From contig NZ_KB892705.1 in assembly GCF_000373905.1 (NCBI RefSeq), forward strand, positions 620,001 through 684,000: DNA of 64,000 nt. The letters run 5' to 3'. Origin of the DNA: Mycobacterium sp. 155. GTDB lineage: Bacteria > Actinomycetota > Actinomycetes > Mycobacteriales > Mycobacteriaceae. Below, in pieces: positions 8,586 through 17,321 of the stretch (within the stretch, counting starts at the first letter, position 1; each line of letters starts with the position of its first letter). The notes under the pieces are model-generated. The model saw only the letters and a program-made list of their open reading frames with translations, made no database searches and had not been told where the DNA came from. A program made the translations under genes and the position numbers.

Positions 8586-9554
8586 TCAGATTACCGGCGT
8601 CGCCGTGGCGGGTGCGGGTTCGTCGTCGCGCAGGGTCCGCCGCCGATCGAATGCGTCGTCGAGGATGACGGTCGAGCTCGAGGTTGCGGTGTGGGAGAAC
8701 AGGGTTCCTTCGTGCTGCACAGCCGCTGCACCCCACTCGAGCGCGGTGGCCAACGCGGTGCGTCGGCCATGCCTGCGTCCGGCGAGGTAGCCGGCCAGCA
8801 TGGCGTCACCGGCACCGACAGTGCTCACCACGCGTTCGACGGGCGCGCAACCGTAGAGCGCTCCCTCGTCGTCGATGAGGACGGCGCCATCGGCGCCGAG
8901 GCTTGCCAACACGGTGCCGATGCCGCGAGAGCGGATCTCGTATGCGGTGTCGACCACGTCACCGAGGCTGTGCAGACTGCCGCCGGTGAGTTCGGCGAGT
9001 TCGTGAGTGTTCGGTTTGATCAGATCGGGGCCTGCTGAGACGCACGCTTCCAGTGGTGCGCCCGAACTGTCGACCACGACAGGAATTGCCTTGTGTTTGG
9101 CGATGGTGGTGATCTGGGCGTAGAGATCCACCGGGGCCCCAGCGGGCAGGCTTCCGCCGCATACGAGCAGCGAAGCCTCGATATCGACGACACTGTCGAT
9201 GAGGCACTGGACCTCGCGGTCGGTGAGGACCGGGCCGGCTTCGTTGATCTTCGTGACCGTGCCGTCGGGAGAGGTGAGGCTGATGTTGGAGCGGATCTCC
9301 CCGGCGATGGGCACGTAAACAGTATCCAGACCGGCTGTGTCGAGCATCTGATGTAGTTGTGCTCCAACGGATCCGCCAGCGGGGAGCACTGCGCGGACCG
9401 GTTCTCCGTGCGCGTGTAACGCGAGTGCGACGTTGACACCTTTTCCGCTGGGCTCACTCGAGCTGCGCCGACTGCGGTTGACCGAGCCGAGCACGATCTC
9501 GTCGACGAACACTGTCCGGTCCACACTGGGGTTCGGGGTTACGGTGACAATCAT
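8586..9554 (-). CDS. 1-phosphofructokinase-type PfkB kinase (ketose-phosphate kinase)
   Basis: 322-aa PfkB-superfamily sugar-phosphate kinase of the FruK/LacC branch. It begins MIVTVTPNPSVDRTVF, has the GKGVNVALAL substrate motif near residue 40, and the C-terminal signature STVGAGDAMLAGYLAG with the catalytic Asp. Family members phosphorylate ketose phosphates to bisphosphates (fructose-1-P, tagatose-6-P), feeding a class II aldolase such as the one encoded divergently at 11929. The start overlaps the DeoR stop (ATGA), so translation is probably coupled. A longer in-frame upstream reading is rejected because it would cover the regulator gene. Confidence 0.85.
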   Translation of the reverse strand: MIVTVTPNPSVDRTVFVDEIVLGSVNRSRRSSSEPSGKGVNVALALHAHGEPVRAVLPAGGSVGAQLHQMLDTAGLDTVYVPIAGEIRSNISLTSPDGTVTKINEAGPVLTDREVQCLIDSVVDIEASLLVCGGSLPAGAPVDLYAQITTIAKHKAIPVVVDSSGAPLEACVSAGPDLIKPNTHELAELTGGSLHSLGDVVDTAYEIRSRGIGTVLASLGADGAVLIDDEGALYGCAPVERVVSTVGAGDAMLAGYLAGRRHGRRTALATALEWGAAAVQHEGTLFSHTATSSSTVILDDAFDRRRTLRDDEPAPATATPVI

Positions 9555-10339
9555 GTGCGTTGCACGCTCATTCCGGTTCTTTCGAGTTGGGTGAGTTGCT
9601 CGTCGCTGAGCCCGGTGTCGGTGATCAGCAAGTTGATGTCGCTGAGTTCGCCGTGTTTGGCTCCCCGGATCTCGCCGACCTTGCTGTGATCGGCCAGCAG
9701 AACCCGATACCGCGCGCTGGTGAGCATCTGGCGCTTGATCGCGGCTTCCTCCGGGTCCGGGGTGGTCAGACCACGGCTGAGCGAGATGCCGTTGGTGCCC
9801 AGAAAGGCGACATCGACATTGATTTCGGCGAGGGCTCGGGAGGTCCAACTGCCAACCTCGGCGAGTGTTTTGGACCGGAGCCGCCCCCCGAGAGTCATCA
9901 CCGTCAACGTCGGTCGGGTCAGTAGGGCGACTGCGAGCGACAGTGTGTTGGTATAGACGGTGAGCTCGCGATCGCCGGGGAAGAGTTCGACAAGTTTGGC
10001 CGTGGTCGAGCCGGCATCGATCAGTACTGAGCCGTGTTCGGGAATCTGGGCCAGTGCGGCCCTGGCGATTCGGGTTTTCTCGCTGACGAATTCGGTGCGT
10101 GCCTCGACCGCTGGTTCGAACGACAGCGACTCGAGCCGAACCGCTCCACCGTGTACCCGGCGGAGCAGGCCTTGGCGTTCGAGCTGGATCAAGTCCTTGC
10201 GGATCGTCTCACCGGTGACACCGAGCTCGTCGGCGATCTCGATCGCCTCGATACGCCCTTGGCCACGTAATACCTGAATGATGTGGGATTTGCGCTCGTC
10301 GGCGTAGGGCGCGCGGTTGTCGGCCTTGCTTTCACTCAT
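9551..10339 (-). CDS. DeoR-family transcriptional regulator of the polyol island
   Basis: 262-aa regulator with an N-terminal DeoR helix-turn-helix (ADERKSHIIQVL, then GVTGETIRKDLIQLERQGLLRRVHGGAV) and a C-terminal sugar-phosphate sensing DeoRC domain containing DAGSTT, TNTL, GGRLRSKT and LGTNGI. DeoR proteins are usually repressors released by a phosphorylated pathway intermediate. The start at 10339 has AAGGAT nine bases upstream. An alternative ATG at 10441 overlaps the kinase stop (ATGA) and would add 34 residues with no DeoR character. The likely target is the shared 47-bp element at 11807 and 13237. Confidence 0.88.
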   Translation of the reverse strand: MSESKADNRAPYADERKSHIIQVLRGQGRIEAIEIADELGVTGETIRKDLIQLERQGLLRRVHGGAVRLESLSFEPAVEARTEFVSEKTRIARAALAQIPEHGSVLIDAGSTTAKLVELFPGDRELTVYTNTLSLAVALLTRPTLTVMTLGGRLRSKTLAEVGSWTSRALAEINVDVAFLGTNGISLSRGLTTPDPEEAAIKRQMLTSARYRVLLADHSKVGEIRGAKHGELSDINLLITDTGLSDEQLTQLERTGMSVQRT

Positions 10340-10437
10340 AGCCGTCGATCCTTGCGCATCGGGTGCCAGATTTCGGCCGGAAAAACGGGACGCGGCACCC
10401 TGGCTGTCATCGACACATGTTGTCGAGAGCATCCGGG

Positions 10438-11775
10438 TCATGGCACATGCACCGAGGGCTCGGGTGCCGCGATTGCTTCTGCCGCGACGGCGGCCAGCAT
10501 TGCCGCGCCGCGTGCGCCGGCCTCGACGACGTCAGGGCGAGCCAGATTGCCGAATCGGTGTCGCTTGACCGCGATGAGGGCTTCACTGCGCGACCAGCCG
10601 CCCGTGACCACCAGGGCGCGGTGTCGGCCGCTGACTGCGGTCATCGCGTCGTGGATGACCGCGACCTGGTCGGTGACACATTCCAGAGCGGCTCGCCAGA
10701 CGTGCGCGGGAGTGTGGCCGTCGCCGGCGCCGACGAGGTCGACCTTGCCGAACGGTGGGGCGACGATCTTCAGCGTCGGCGTGGGTAATGCCAACGCAGC
10801 GGCGTCGAGGGCAGGCAGATCGGCTCGGTCCTTACCCAGCAGCGCAAGCACCCGCTGCAACGCCAATCCGCCCTGGGTTGCGCCCAGCAGACACCAATGA
10901 CCGGCCACCGCGTGCCAGCCGGTGGTTATCCCCGCGGCGGCGAGGTCGGCGACCACCATCGGCGGGAGTCCGGGACGAACTGTCCGCACGAGTGCCTCTG
11001 CCGTACCGCAGGAATCGAGTTCGTCGCCCGGCCCATCGGCGCCGGCACCGACAGCGGCCGCCTGATGGTCGTGACCCGCCACCGTCAACACCGCCCCCCG
11101 AAGGCGGGGCAGACCGACCGAGCTGCTGACCCGGCTCAGGGGAGTGCCGGCGGTTATCAGTTCGGGCATCAATTCCTCGGTCGCGCCTGACCAGTCGAGC
11201 GCCTCGGGCCACCAGCTGCGATCGGCCAGGCGCAGCCAACCCGTTCGCGATGCCAGCGACTGTTCGGTCGCCTCGTCGCCACCAAGCCCACGGACGATCC
11301 ATTCCGCCACGTTGAACCGACGCACGGCCGCACGAGACGTCGGGACATGGTCGCGTAGCCAGCGGTGCTTGGTCAGTGACCACTGCTGGCGCAACGGCAA
11401 TCCGGTGACCGCGGCGAATTCCGGGTCCGGAAAACGGCGTTTGAGGTCTGCCAGCTCGGCATCGTCGCGGGTGTCATGCCATGCCACGACCGGTGCTACG
11501 GGGTCGCCGTGACGATCGATGAGCACCCCGGACTCGGCCAGGCTGGCGACACCGACACCCGCAATTGTTCCCGGCGGGCAGGTCTCGAGTGCGCCGGCGA
11601 TTGCCGCTATCGCCGACCGCAGCAGGGCACGGGCATCCAGCTCTGCTCCAGTGGCGACCATCTGCCACGGGGTGGGAGCGCGTCCCGCCGACACTGCCTC
11701 ACCAGACTCGGTGAATACCACCGCCTTGCTGGTGGTGGTGCCGACATCAAGGCCGACGAAATATCTGCCGCTCAT
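10438..11775 (-). CDS. FGGY-family carbohydrate kinase
   Basis: 445-aa kinase of the ASKHA fold. It starts with the phosphate-1 motif GLDVGTTTSKAVVF, has the substrate-site segment AWHDTR near residue 100, and GHDHQAAAVGAG followed by SCGTAEAL (phosphate-2 region). The C-terminal VTGGWSRSEALIAVKRHRFG is a variant of the FGGY signature. It would phosphorylate a ketose or polyol imported by the adjacent ABC system. It is the first gene of the minus-strand operon (kinase, deoR, pfkB, eltD, dehydrogenase); AAGAGG precedes its start. At 445 aa it is shorter than the usual ~490-500, but both ATPase lobes seem present. Confidence 0.83.
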   Translation of the reverse strand: MSGRYFVGLDVGTTTSKAVVFTESGEAVSAGRAPTPWQMVATGAELDARALLRSAIAAIAGALETCPPGTIAGVGVASLAESGVLIDRHGDPVAPVVAWHDTRDDAELADLKRRFPDPEFAAVTGLPLRQQWSLTKHRWLRDHVPTSRAAVRRFNVAEWIVRGLGGDEATEQSLASRTGWLRLADRSWWPEALDWSGATEELMPELITAGTPLSRVSSSVGLPRLRGAVLTVAGHDHQAAAVGAGADGPGDELDSCGTAEALVRTVRPGLPPMVVADLAAAGITTGWHAVAGHWCLLGATQGGLALQRVLALLGKDRADLPALDAAALALPTPTLKIVAPPFGKVDLVGAGDGHTPAHVWRAALECVTDQVAVIHDAMTAVSGRHRALVVTGGWSRSEALIAVKRHRFGNLARPDVVEAGARGAAMLAAVAAEAIAAPEPSVHVP

Positions 11776-11806
11776 CTGCGAGACCTCTTGAATGTGGTGT
11801 TGCTCA

Positions 11807-11853
11807 CTTGGAAGTTAATGGATATCGTTGTATTTCGTTGGAGTGATGTCAAG
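11807..11853 (-). promoter_or_regulatory. Promoter/operator element A of the kinase operon (shared with 13237-13283)
   Basis: Read on the minus strand this 47-bp element starts CTTGACA, giving a -35 TTGACA at 11852-11847, with a -10-like region AACGAT/CGATAT at about 11829-11822, pointing at the FGGY kinase. It contains CAACGA repeated with a 10-base period, a spacing typical of DeoR operators, and is flanked by CTTG and CAAG. By eye, 36 of 47 positions are identical to the element upstream of the ABC transporter. Binding by the local DeoR protein is inference. Confidence 0.7.
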
Positions 11854-11928
11854 TGAACGCCACGGAGGGCGCGCCACGATCACACCGATCCGAGTCAGAA
11901 CACTCGAAAACCCTTCGGAGAAAACCAC

Positions 11929-12759
11929 ATGCCTCTCGCAAGAACTGCGGACCTCGTCGCTGCCGCCCATCGGGCCGGCGTTGGAATCGCAGCGTTCAAT
12001 GTGATCACCCTCGAGCACGTCGAGGCGATCGTCGCTGGTGCAGAGTCGGCCACCAAGCCGGTCATCCTGCAGATCAGTGAGAACGCGGTGAAGTTCCACA
12101 ACGGTCGGGTCAAGCCGATCGCCGCCGCCGCCCGCGCGGTCGCCGAAGGTGCCGCAGTGGATGTGTCGATCCACTTCGACCACATTGAAGACGTTGCCCT
12201 GCTGCATGCGAGCGACGAAACCGGCGCGTCCTCGGTGATGTTCGACGCCTCCACACTCGACTACGACGCCAACGTCGCGGCAACCCGGGCTGCTGCGGAT
12301 TGGGCCCACGAGCGCGACATCTATCTGGAGGCCGAACTCGGGGAAGTCGGGGGAAAGGACGGCGCGCACGCACCCGGCGTGCGCACCGATCCGAGTGAGG
12401 CGGCGGCTTTTGTCGCGGCCACCGACGTTGACGCGCTTGCGGTCGCCGTCGGCAGTTCACATGCGATGTCCTTCCGAACGGCCACCCTCGATTTCGACTT
12501 GATCGCCCGGCTGCGCGCTGCCGTACCCGTGCCACTGGTGCTGCACGGCTCCTCGGGTGTTGCTGACGAGGACCTGCGCAAGGCCGTCGCGGCTGGCATC
12601 ACCAAGGTCAACGTCGGCACCATCCTGAACATCGCGTTCACCGACGCCGTGCGCGCCCGATTGGCCGAGGATCGCGTGGTTGACCCCCGCAAATACCTTG
12701 CGCCGGCCCGCATTGCCATCGCCGATACCGTCGCGTCGATCGCCTCGGTGATCGGCTAG
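11929..12759 (+). CDS. Class II ketose-bisphosphate aldolase (GatY/KbaY/FbaA family)
   Basis: 276-aa zinc aldolase. The catalytic Asp84 and zinc ligand His85 lie in SIHFDH; further expected features are EAELGEVGG, the zinc His in VAVGSSHAMS, LVLHGSSG, and the phosphate-binding GITKVNVGT. The family cleaves fructose- or tagatose-1,6-bisphosphate to DHAP and glyceraldehyde-3-P, or condenses related aldehydes. It is transcribed away from the kinase operon. CGGAG (11916-11920) precedes the ATG. With the PfkB kinase it completes a kinase-kinase-aldolase route into glycolysis. Confidence 0.87.
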   Translation: MPLARTADLVAAAHRAGVGIAAFNVITLEHVEAIVAGAESATKPVILQISENAVKFHNGRVKPIAAAARAVAEGAAVDVSIHFDHIEDVALLHASDETGASSVMFDASTLDYDANVAATRAAADWAHERDIYLEAELGEVGGKDGAHAPGVRTDPSEAAAFVAATDVDALAVAVGSSHAMSFRTATLDFDLIARLRAAVPVPLVLHGSSGVADEDLRKAVAAGITKVNVGTILNIAFTDAVRARLAEDRVVDPRKYLAPARIAIADTVASIASVIG

Positions 12760-13474
12760 AAACGTCCGGTCGTGTCCGTTACCGTCCCGGATGCCGCCGC
12801 CGAAATACCAGAGGCATCATCCAATTCGGCACTATTTCGCCGAGGCTGGCGATGTGTCGGGCGGCATCCAGGCGCGACTTACGCTGGACGTCGGACCGCA
12901 TGATCGGTAGGCCGGCGCCACGGGGCTGATTCACGTGGATCCGGCAGTAGGTTGCATTTCCAACAGACCTGGTGGTGTTGTTTGGGCGACCTCTGAAATC
13001 CCGTATCTCCACTGAAGTGGCGTCCTCATGGTCCGGCGCCGCGTTGCCTCATTCGGCGTAGCTGGCGCTTGATTTCATGAAATATGGTGTAAATAAGCAT
13101 GTTTAGCCAATTGTGGCGGAAGGCCCGGGGTTGCGGTTCAGGCTGATGAGTGGGGCAAGCGCTGGGTTGTGTCCATTGTTCAATGATGTCCAGTTGCGCA
13201 GATGTAGTGACAACGGAATCGGTTCCTGCGGTATCTCTTGACAGAAATCCAACGAAGAGCAATGATATCCATCAAAATACAAGTGTGGTAGATCACATTT
13301 GCGGGATGGAGTGATGGCAACGAGGTGTTTGTCGGACTGGGTATCGGCCCGGTCGTGACCGGCACACCGGGTTGGCTGCATGCGGCTGTGCCGGAAATCT
13401 GCCCGCCGACTCGATCTGTCTGATGGCCTCTCGAACCATACTCAGCTCAAACCCCAAGGAGGGGAAGGATATTC
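12760..13474. other. Gene-free region upstream of the ABC transporter
   Basis: About 715 bases with lower GC than the flanks. Short minus-strand readings (12779-13012, 13026-13262, 13103-13381) have no ribosome-binding site or family resemblance and I do not call them genes. The region contains promoter/operator element B at 13237-13283, which leaves roughly 190 bases of untranslated leader before the transporter start. I see no clear terminator for the aldolase gene here. Confidence 0.6.
13237..13283 (+). promoter_or_regulatory. Promoter/operator element B of the ABC transporter operon
   Basis: A 47-bp element beginning CTTGACA (-35 TTGACA, 13238-13243), followed by TCCAACGAA and AATGATATCCAT with a -10-like TGATAT at 13263-13268. 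It is nearly the same as the reverse complement of element A and points toward the transporter genes. The half-sites CAACGA and CAATGA are again ten bases apart. This predicts co-regulation of import and catabolism by one repressor. Confidence 0.7.
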
Positions 13475-15019
13475 ATGCTAACGCAGCAACGCAGTGAAGG
13501 CGCTGAACATGCCCGCACCGTCGCGTTCAAAGCGGTCGGGGTCAAGAAACACTATCCGGGAGTCAAGGCTCTCGACGAGGTTGATCTCGAAGGCTACGCG
13601 GGCAGCGTTCTGGCCGTCTGCGGTGCCAACGGGGCGGGCAAATCGACCTTCGCAAAACTCCTCGCCGGCGTCGAGACTCCGACTGACGGGGAAATCACGG
13701 TCACCGGATACCCGCATCCGGTGCGCAACGCGGCCGAGGCCGAGCAGGCGGGGGTGCTCATGATGCACCAGGAACCGTTGATCATCGACGACTTCACCGT
13801 CGGCGAGAACGTCTGGCTGTATAAGCTGCGGGCCGGCAAGGACATCCGGCCGTGGGCGACCAAAGTAGACACCAACGACGAGCGCACCCGCGATGTGCTC
13901 CGCAGCGTCGGTCTCGGGCACTTGAGCACCCATGAATCGGCGAAAGACCTGGGACCCGGTCAGCGGCAGATGCTTTCGCTGTCGCGCGCCGAGGTGACCA
14001 CACACAAGATCATGATCCTCGACGAGACCACCGCGTCGACCAGCGAGGAACACTTCAACAACATCCTCGAGTTGGTGGACCGGGAGAAGAAGGCGGGTAC
14101 CTCGATCATCTTTGTGTCGCACCGGCTCAACGAGGTGTTTGCGATGTGCGATCGGATCGCGGTGCTGCGCAACGGAAAACTCGTCAAAGTTCTCGATGCC
14201 GCGGATACCAATCCGGACGAGATCACCACGCTGATGATCGGTCAAGCCCTCAAAGCCCTGGCTCGTCCCGTGCCAGTCACCGTCACGTCTGCGACGCAGC
14301 CGGTGCTGTCGGTGCGTGACCTGCACGGCGGTACGGCACACGGTGTGTCATTCGACGTCAATCCGGGTGAAATCGTTGGGCTCTACGGCCTGGTCGGCAG
14401 CGGGCGGTCGTCAGTGGCGCGCACCATCACCGGTCAGCGCAAAGTCGGCAGCGGCACTATCAAACTGCACGGCCAGCCCGTCTCTCTGCCTAGCCCCGGC
14501 GCGGCGGTTGCCAAGCGCGTCGCGTATCTGACCGAGGACAGGCGGTTGGAAGGATTCGTCAAGGACTTCGACAACGGCACCAACATGAGCCTGGTGGCAC
14601 TTCCGAAAATGGCGAAGTTCGGGATCATCCGGTCGGCCGTGGAGCGCAAGCGGGTCCGTGAGCTGATCGATGAGTATCAGGTCAAGGGCGGGACGAAGAC
14701 GTACACCCGAACCCTCAGCGGTGGCAACCAGCAGAAGGTGTGCGTCGCCAAATGGCTGGAAACAGCACCGGATTTTGTGGTCCTCGACGAACCGACCAAA
14801 GGTATCGACGTCGGCGCGCGAGCCAACATCTACGAAATCATCCACCGCCTCGCCGCCGGTGGGAAAGGCATCTTGGTGGTGTCCAGCGAAGCCGAGGAAC
14901 TGCTGTCGCTGTGCCACCGCATTCTCGTGATGCGCAACGGAGTCATCGCCGGCGAATTCGATCCCGAGCAATCGGACACCGACGACCTCATCCGCACTGC
15001 CCTGTCCCACGCCGACTGA
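13475..15019 (+). CDS. Sugar ABC importer ATPase, two-domain (RbsA/MglA type)
   Basis: 514-aa fused nucleotide-binding protein. NBD1 has Walker A GANGAGKST (Lys56), an atypical signature DLGPGQRQM, and Walker B IMILDETTAS, where the usual Pro of DEPT is Thr. NBD2 has a weak Walker A (GLVGSGRSS, near 306), a good signature LSGGNQQKV and Walker B FVVLDEPTKGIDVG. Asymmetric degeneracy is normal in the CUT2 sugar importer family, but the NBD1 signature is more altered than usual. AAGGAGGGG precedes the ATG. It is first of three genes: ATPase, permease, binding protein. Confidence 0.92.
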   Translation: MLTQQRSEGAEHARTVAFKAVGVKKHYPGVKALDEVDLEGYAGSVLAVCGANGAGKSTFAKLLAGVETPTDGEITVTGYPHPVRNAAEAEQAGVLMMHQEPLIIDDFTVGENVWLYKLRAGKDIRPWATKVDTNDERTRDVLRSVGLGHLSTHESAKDLGPGQRQMLSLSRAEVTTHKIMILDETTASTSEEHFNNILELVDREKKAGTSIIFVSHRLNEVFAMCDRIAVLRNGKLVKVLDAADTNPDEITTLMIGQALKALARPVPVTVTSATQPVLSVRDLHGGTAHGVSFDVNPGEIVGLYGLVGSGRSSVARTITGQRKVGSGTIKLHGQPVSLPSPGAAVAKRVAYLTEDRRLEGFVKDFDNGTNMSLVALPKMAKFGIIRSAVERKRVRELIDEYQVKGGTKTYTRTLSGGNQQKVCVAKWLETAPDFVVLDEPTKGIDVGARANIYEIIHRLAAGGKGILVVSSEAEELLSLCHRILVMRNGVIAGEFDPEQSDTDDLIRTALSHAD

Positions 15020-15048
15020 ACCTCACCCTGCCTCAAAGGAGCGTCACC

Positions 15049-16074
15049 ATGACCGAAACATCGACTCAACCAGCCGTACACCACTACGAAGAGAATTTTT
15101 CTCGCGGCCAGGCCTTCCTGGGCTGGCTCAAATCCCAGTACGCGCTGTACATCCTGATCGCACTGCTGGTCATCGCGACAATCACGCGGGGGTCGGTGTT
15201 CTGGGGTCCGACCAACCTGACCAACCTGCTGCTGCAGATGTCGATCATCGGGGTCGTCGTGCTGGCCCAGCTCATCGTCGTGCTGACCGGCGGCATCGAT
15301 ATCAGCGTCGGCTCAGCCCTGGGTCTGGCCGCGGTGATCGCCGCCGGACTATTCGGTGGCCCGTCCATTCTGCTCGGACTGCTGGTCGCACTCGGGGTCG
15401 GTGCGATAGTGGGTTCGGTTAACGGCTGGCTGGTCGCATTCCGCGGGCTGGAGCCGTTTATCGTCACTTTGGGCATGCTCGCACTGGCCCGCGGGCTGGT
15501 CTACGCCTACGGCAACGGCATCCCCATCGCCCCGGGTGCCGCGGCGACCTACGCCGACCTGGGACAGGCCACGATTCTGGGGATCCCGGTGCTCGCCATC
15601 ATCTGGCTCGTCGCGGTCGCCGGCATCGCCTTTCTGCTCAACCGCACCGTGTGGGGGCGCCGGGTGTATGCGGTCGGCTCCAACAAAGAGGCCGCCCGCA
15701 GCTCCGGCATTCCGGTCAAGGCGACACTGTGGTCGGTGTACATCCTGGCCGGCCTGCTGGTCGGTCTTGGTGGCTGGATGTTCCTGTGCCGCTTCGCCAG
15801 TGGCACATCGACCGCTGGGAATCTGATGGAGCTGGAGGCGATCGCTGCCGTTGTGATCGGTGGTGCCCGCCTAGGCGGCGGCTACGGCAAGGTGTTCGGC
15901 GCCGTCGTCGGTACCATCATCTTTGCCGTCATCGCCAATCTACTTTCTCTGCTCAATGTTTCGACGTTCTTGCAGGACGCCTTCCGCGGTGCGCTGATCC
16001 TCATCGCGGTCACGCTGGCAACGGTGCAGTTCACGCGCCGCCGCAAGGCCAATTCCACCCCGTCGGCCAAGTGA
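15049..16074 (+). CDS. Sugar ABC importer permease (RbsC type)
   Basis: 341-aa integral membrane protein of the CUT2 permease family with eight to ten hydrophobic helices. The family marker VVVLTGGIDISVGSALGLAAV is near residue 85; it also has PFIVTLGMLALARGL, the loop AVGSNKEAARSSGIPV that contacts the ATPase, and GGARLGGGYGKVFGAVVGT near the C-terminus. The start at 15049 has AAAGGAGC upstream, 29 bases after the ATPase stop. It presumably works with the ATPase and the lipoprotein encoded on either side to import a polyol or monosaccharide. Confidence 0.92.
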   Translation: MTETSTQPAVHHYEENFSRGQAFLGWLKSQYALYILIALLVIATITRGSVFWGPTNLTNLLLQMSIIGVVVLAQLIVVLTGGIDISVGSALGLAAVIAAGLFGGPSILLGLLVALGVGAIVGSVNGWLVAFRGLEPFIVTLGMLALARGLVYAYGNGIPIAPGAAATYADLGQATILGIPVLAIIWLVAVAGIAFLLNRTVWGRRVYAVGSNKEAARSSGIPVKATLWSVYILAGLLVGLGGWMFLCRFASGTSTAGNLMELEAIAAVVIGGARLGGGYGKVFGAVVGTIIFAVIANLLSLLNVSTFLQDAFRGALILIAVTLATVQFTRRRKANSTPSAK

Positions 16075-16090
16075 TCACGGGAAGCCGAAC

Positions 16091-17131
16091 ATGATGCGAA
16101 ATATCAACCACCGCAGAGCATTCTGCGTGTTCGCCGCGACCACCGCAGTATTGACCTTGAGTGCGTGCGGGCAGATCTACCCGTCGAGGGAGCCTGCACA
16201 GGGGCCCGCCGGAGGCGTTCACAAGAATGCCGGTGATGTGGTGATCGGTTTCGCCCAGCAGCAATTGCAAGCCCCGTACTTCTCGGCGATGCAGGTGCAA
16301 GCCCAGGACATCGCCAAACAAGACGGCGTCAAGCTGTTGTTCCAGGCGGCCAACAAGGATCCCGTGATCCAGATGAGTCAGATGCAGGCCATGATGGCCC
16401 AAGGCGCCGACGTCCTGATCGTCAACGCCACCAGCCCCAAGGGTCAGGTCGAGATGATGACCCAGATCGCCTCGAAGATTCCCGTCATCTACATCGACAC
16501 GAGCGTGCCGAAAACCGGGACCACCAGCGTGCAGTCGGACAACTACACCATAGGCAAGGAGTCCGGCAAGCTCACCGCCAAGCGGTTTCTGTCGATGGGC
16601 AAGCAACACATCAACATGGTTATCCTGACCGGCCCCGCCACCGACGAGGTGGTCGGCCCGAACCGTCGGCAAGGCTTCCTGGACGGTCTGAGCGCCGGCG
16701 GTGTGGAATACACGATCAAGAGCGAGCAGAACGGGGAGTACCAGCAAGACAAGGGGCAGGTCGCAGCGGAGAACATGCTCGCCGGCAACCCCGATACCGA
16801 CCTGGTCCTCGGCCTCAACGACTCCATGGCACTGGGCGCCTACAACGCCGTCCGGGACAAGCCGCAGTACAAGAACGTCTACATCGCCGCGTCCGCCGAT
16901 GGTCAACGGGAGGCCCTGGAACTCATTAAGGACGGCGGCTGCGCGGGTCGATACATTTCCACCGGGCTGAACTCGCCCGACCTGGCTACCAAGAAAGCGA
17001 TGCAGATCGCCGTGGACATCGCGACGGGAGTCAAGAAACCGGCCGACTACCCACCGGAATCGTTCACCCTCGCAGTAGGGATCAACTGCGACAACATCGA
17101 CAAGTTCTACAACCCCGACAGCATCTTCTGA
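16091..17131 (+). CDS. Sugar ABC importer substrate-binding lipoprotein (RbsB/periplasmic-binding type I)
   Basis: 346-aa lipoprotein. The signal peptide ends in the lipobox LSAC, so the mature protein would be anchored at the outer face of the membrane by Cys. The mature domain shows the type I binding-protein pattern: VVIGFAQQQLQAPYFSAM, DVLIVNATSPKG, PVIYIDTSV, SDNYTIGKESGKLTAK, LTGPATDEV, RRQGFLDGL and LVLGLNDSMALGAYNAV. It determines importer specificity. By the operon context it should bind the polyol or sugar processed by the adjacent dehydrogenases and kinases. The start could be the first or second Met. Confidence 0.92.
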   Translation: MMRNINHRRAFCVFAATTAVLTLSACGQIYPSREPAQGPAGGVHKNAGDVVIGFAQQQLQAPYFSAMQVQAQDIAKQDGVKLLFQAANKDPVIQMSQMQAMMAQGADVLIVNATSPKGQVEMMTQIASKIPVIYIDTSVPKTGTTSVQSDNYTIGKESGKLTAKRFLSMGKQHINMVILTGPATDEVVGPNRRQGFLDGLSAGGVEYTIKSEQNGEYQQDKGQVAAENMLAGNPDTDLVLGLNDSMALGAYNAVRDKPQYKNVYIAASADGQREALELIKDGGCAGRYISTGLNSPDLATKKAMQIAVDIATGVKKPADYPPESFTLAVGINCDNIDKFYNPDSIF

Positions 17132-17321
17132 GCGGCAATGCTCAGCTAATGCGGGCGCCGAGGACGTCTTGGGTCAGGTCAAAGATCCTGGTGACCAACA
17201 GTTTTCGGGCACCACGATGTTCGGCCTCCACGGAGTCACCGGCGCCACCGACAGCCCGTGGCCGATTCGGTGCTGCGCCTGCGCGCCGCTCGGGAATGCC
17301 CGACTCGTTAGGGTTACCGGC

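Noticed and set aside
12779..13381. Three short minus-strand open frames in the aldolase-importer gap
   Set aside because: They overlap the conserved promoter element, lack start signals, and have no recognisable domain.
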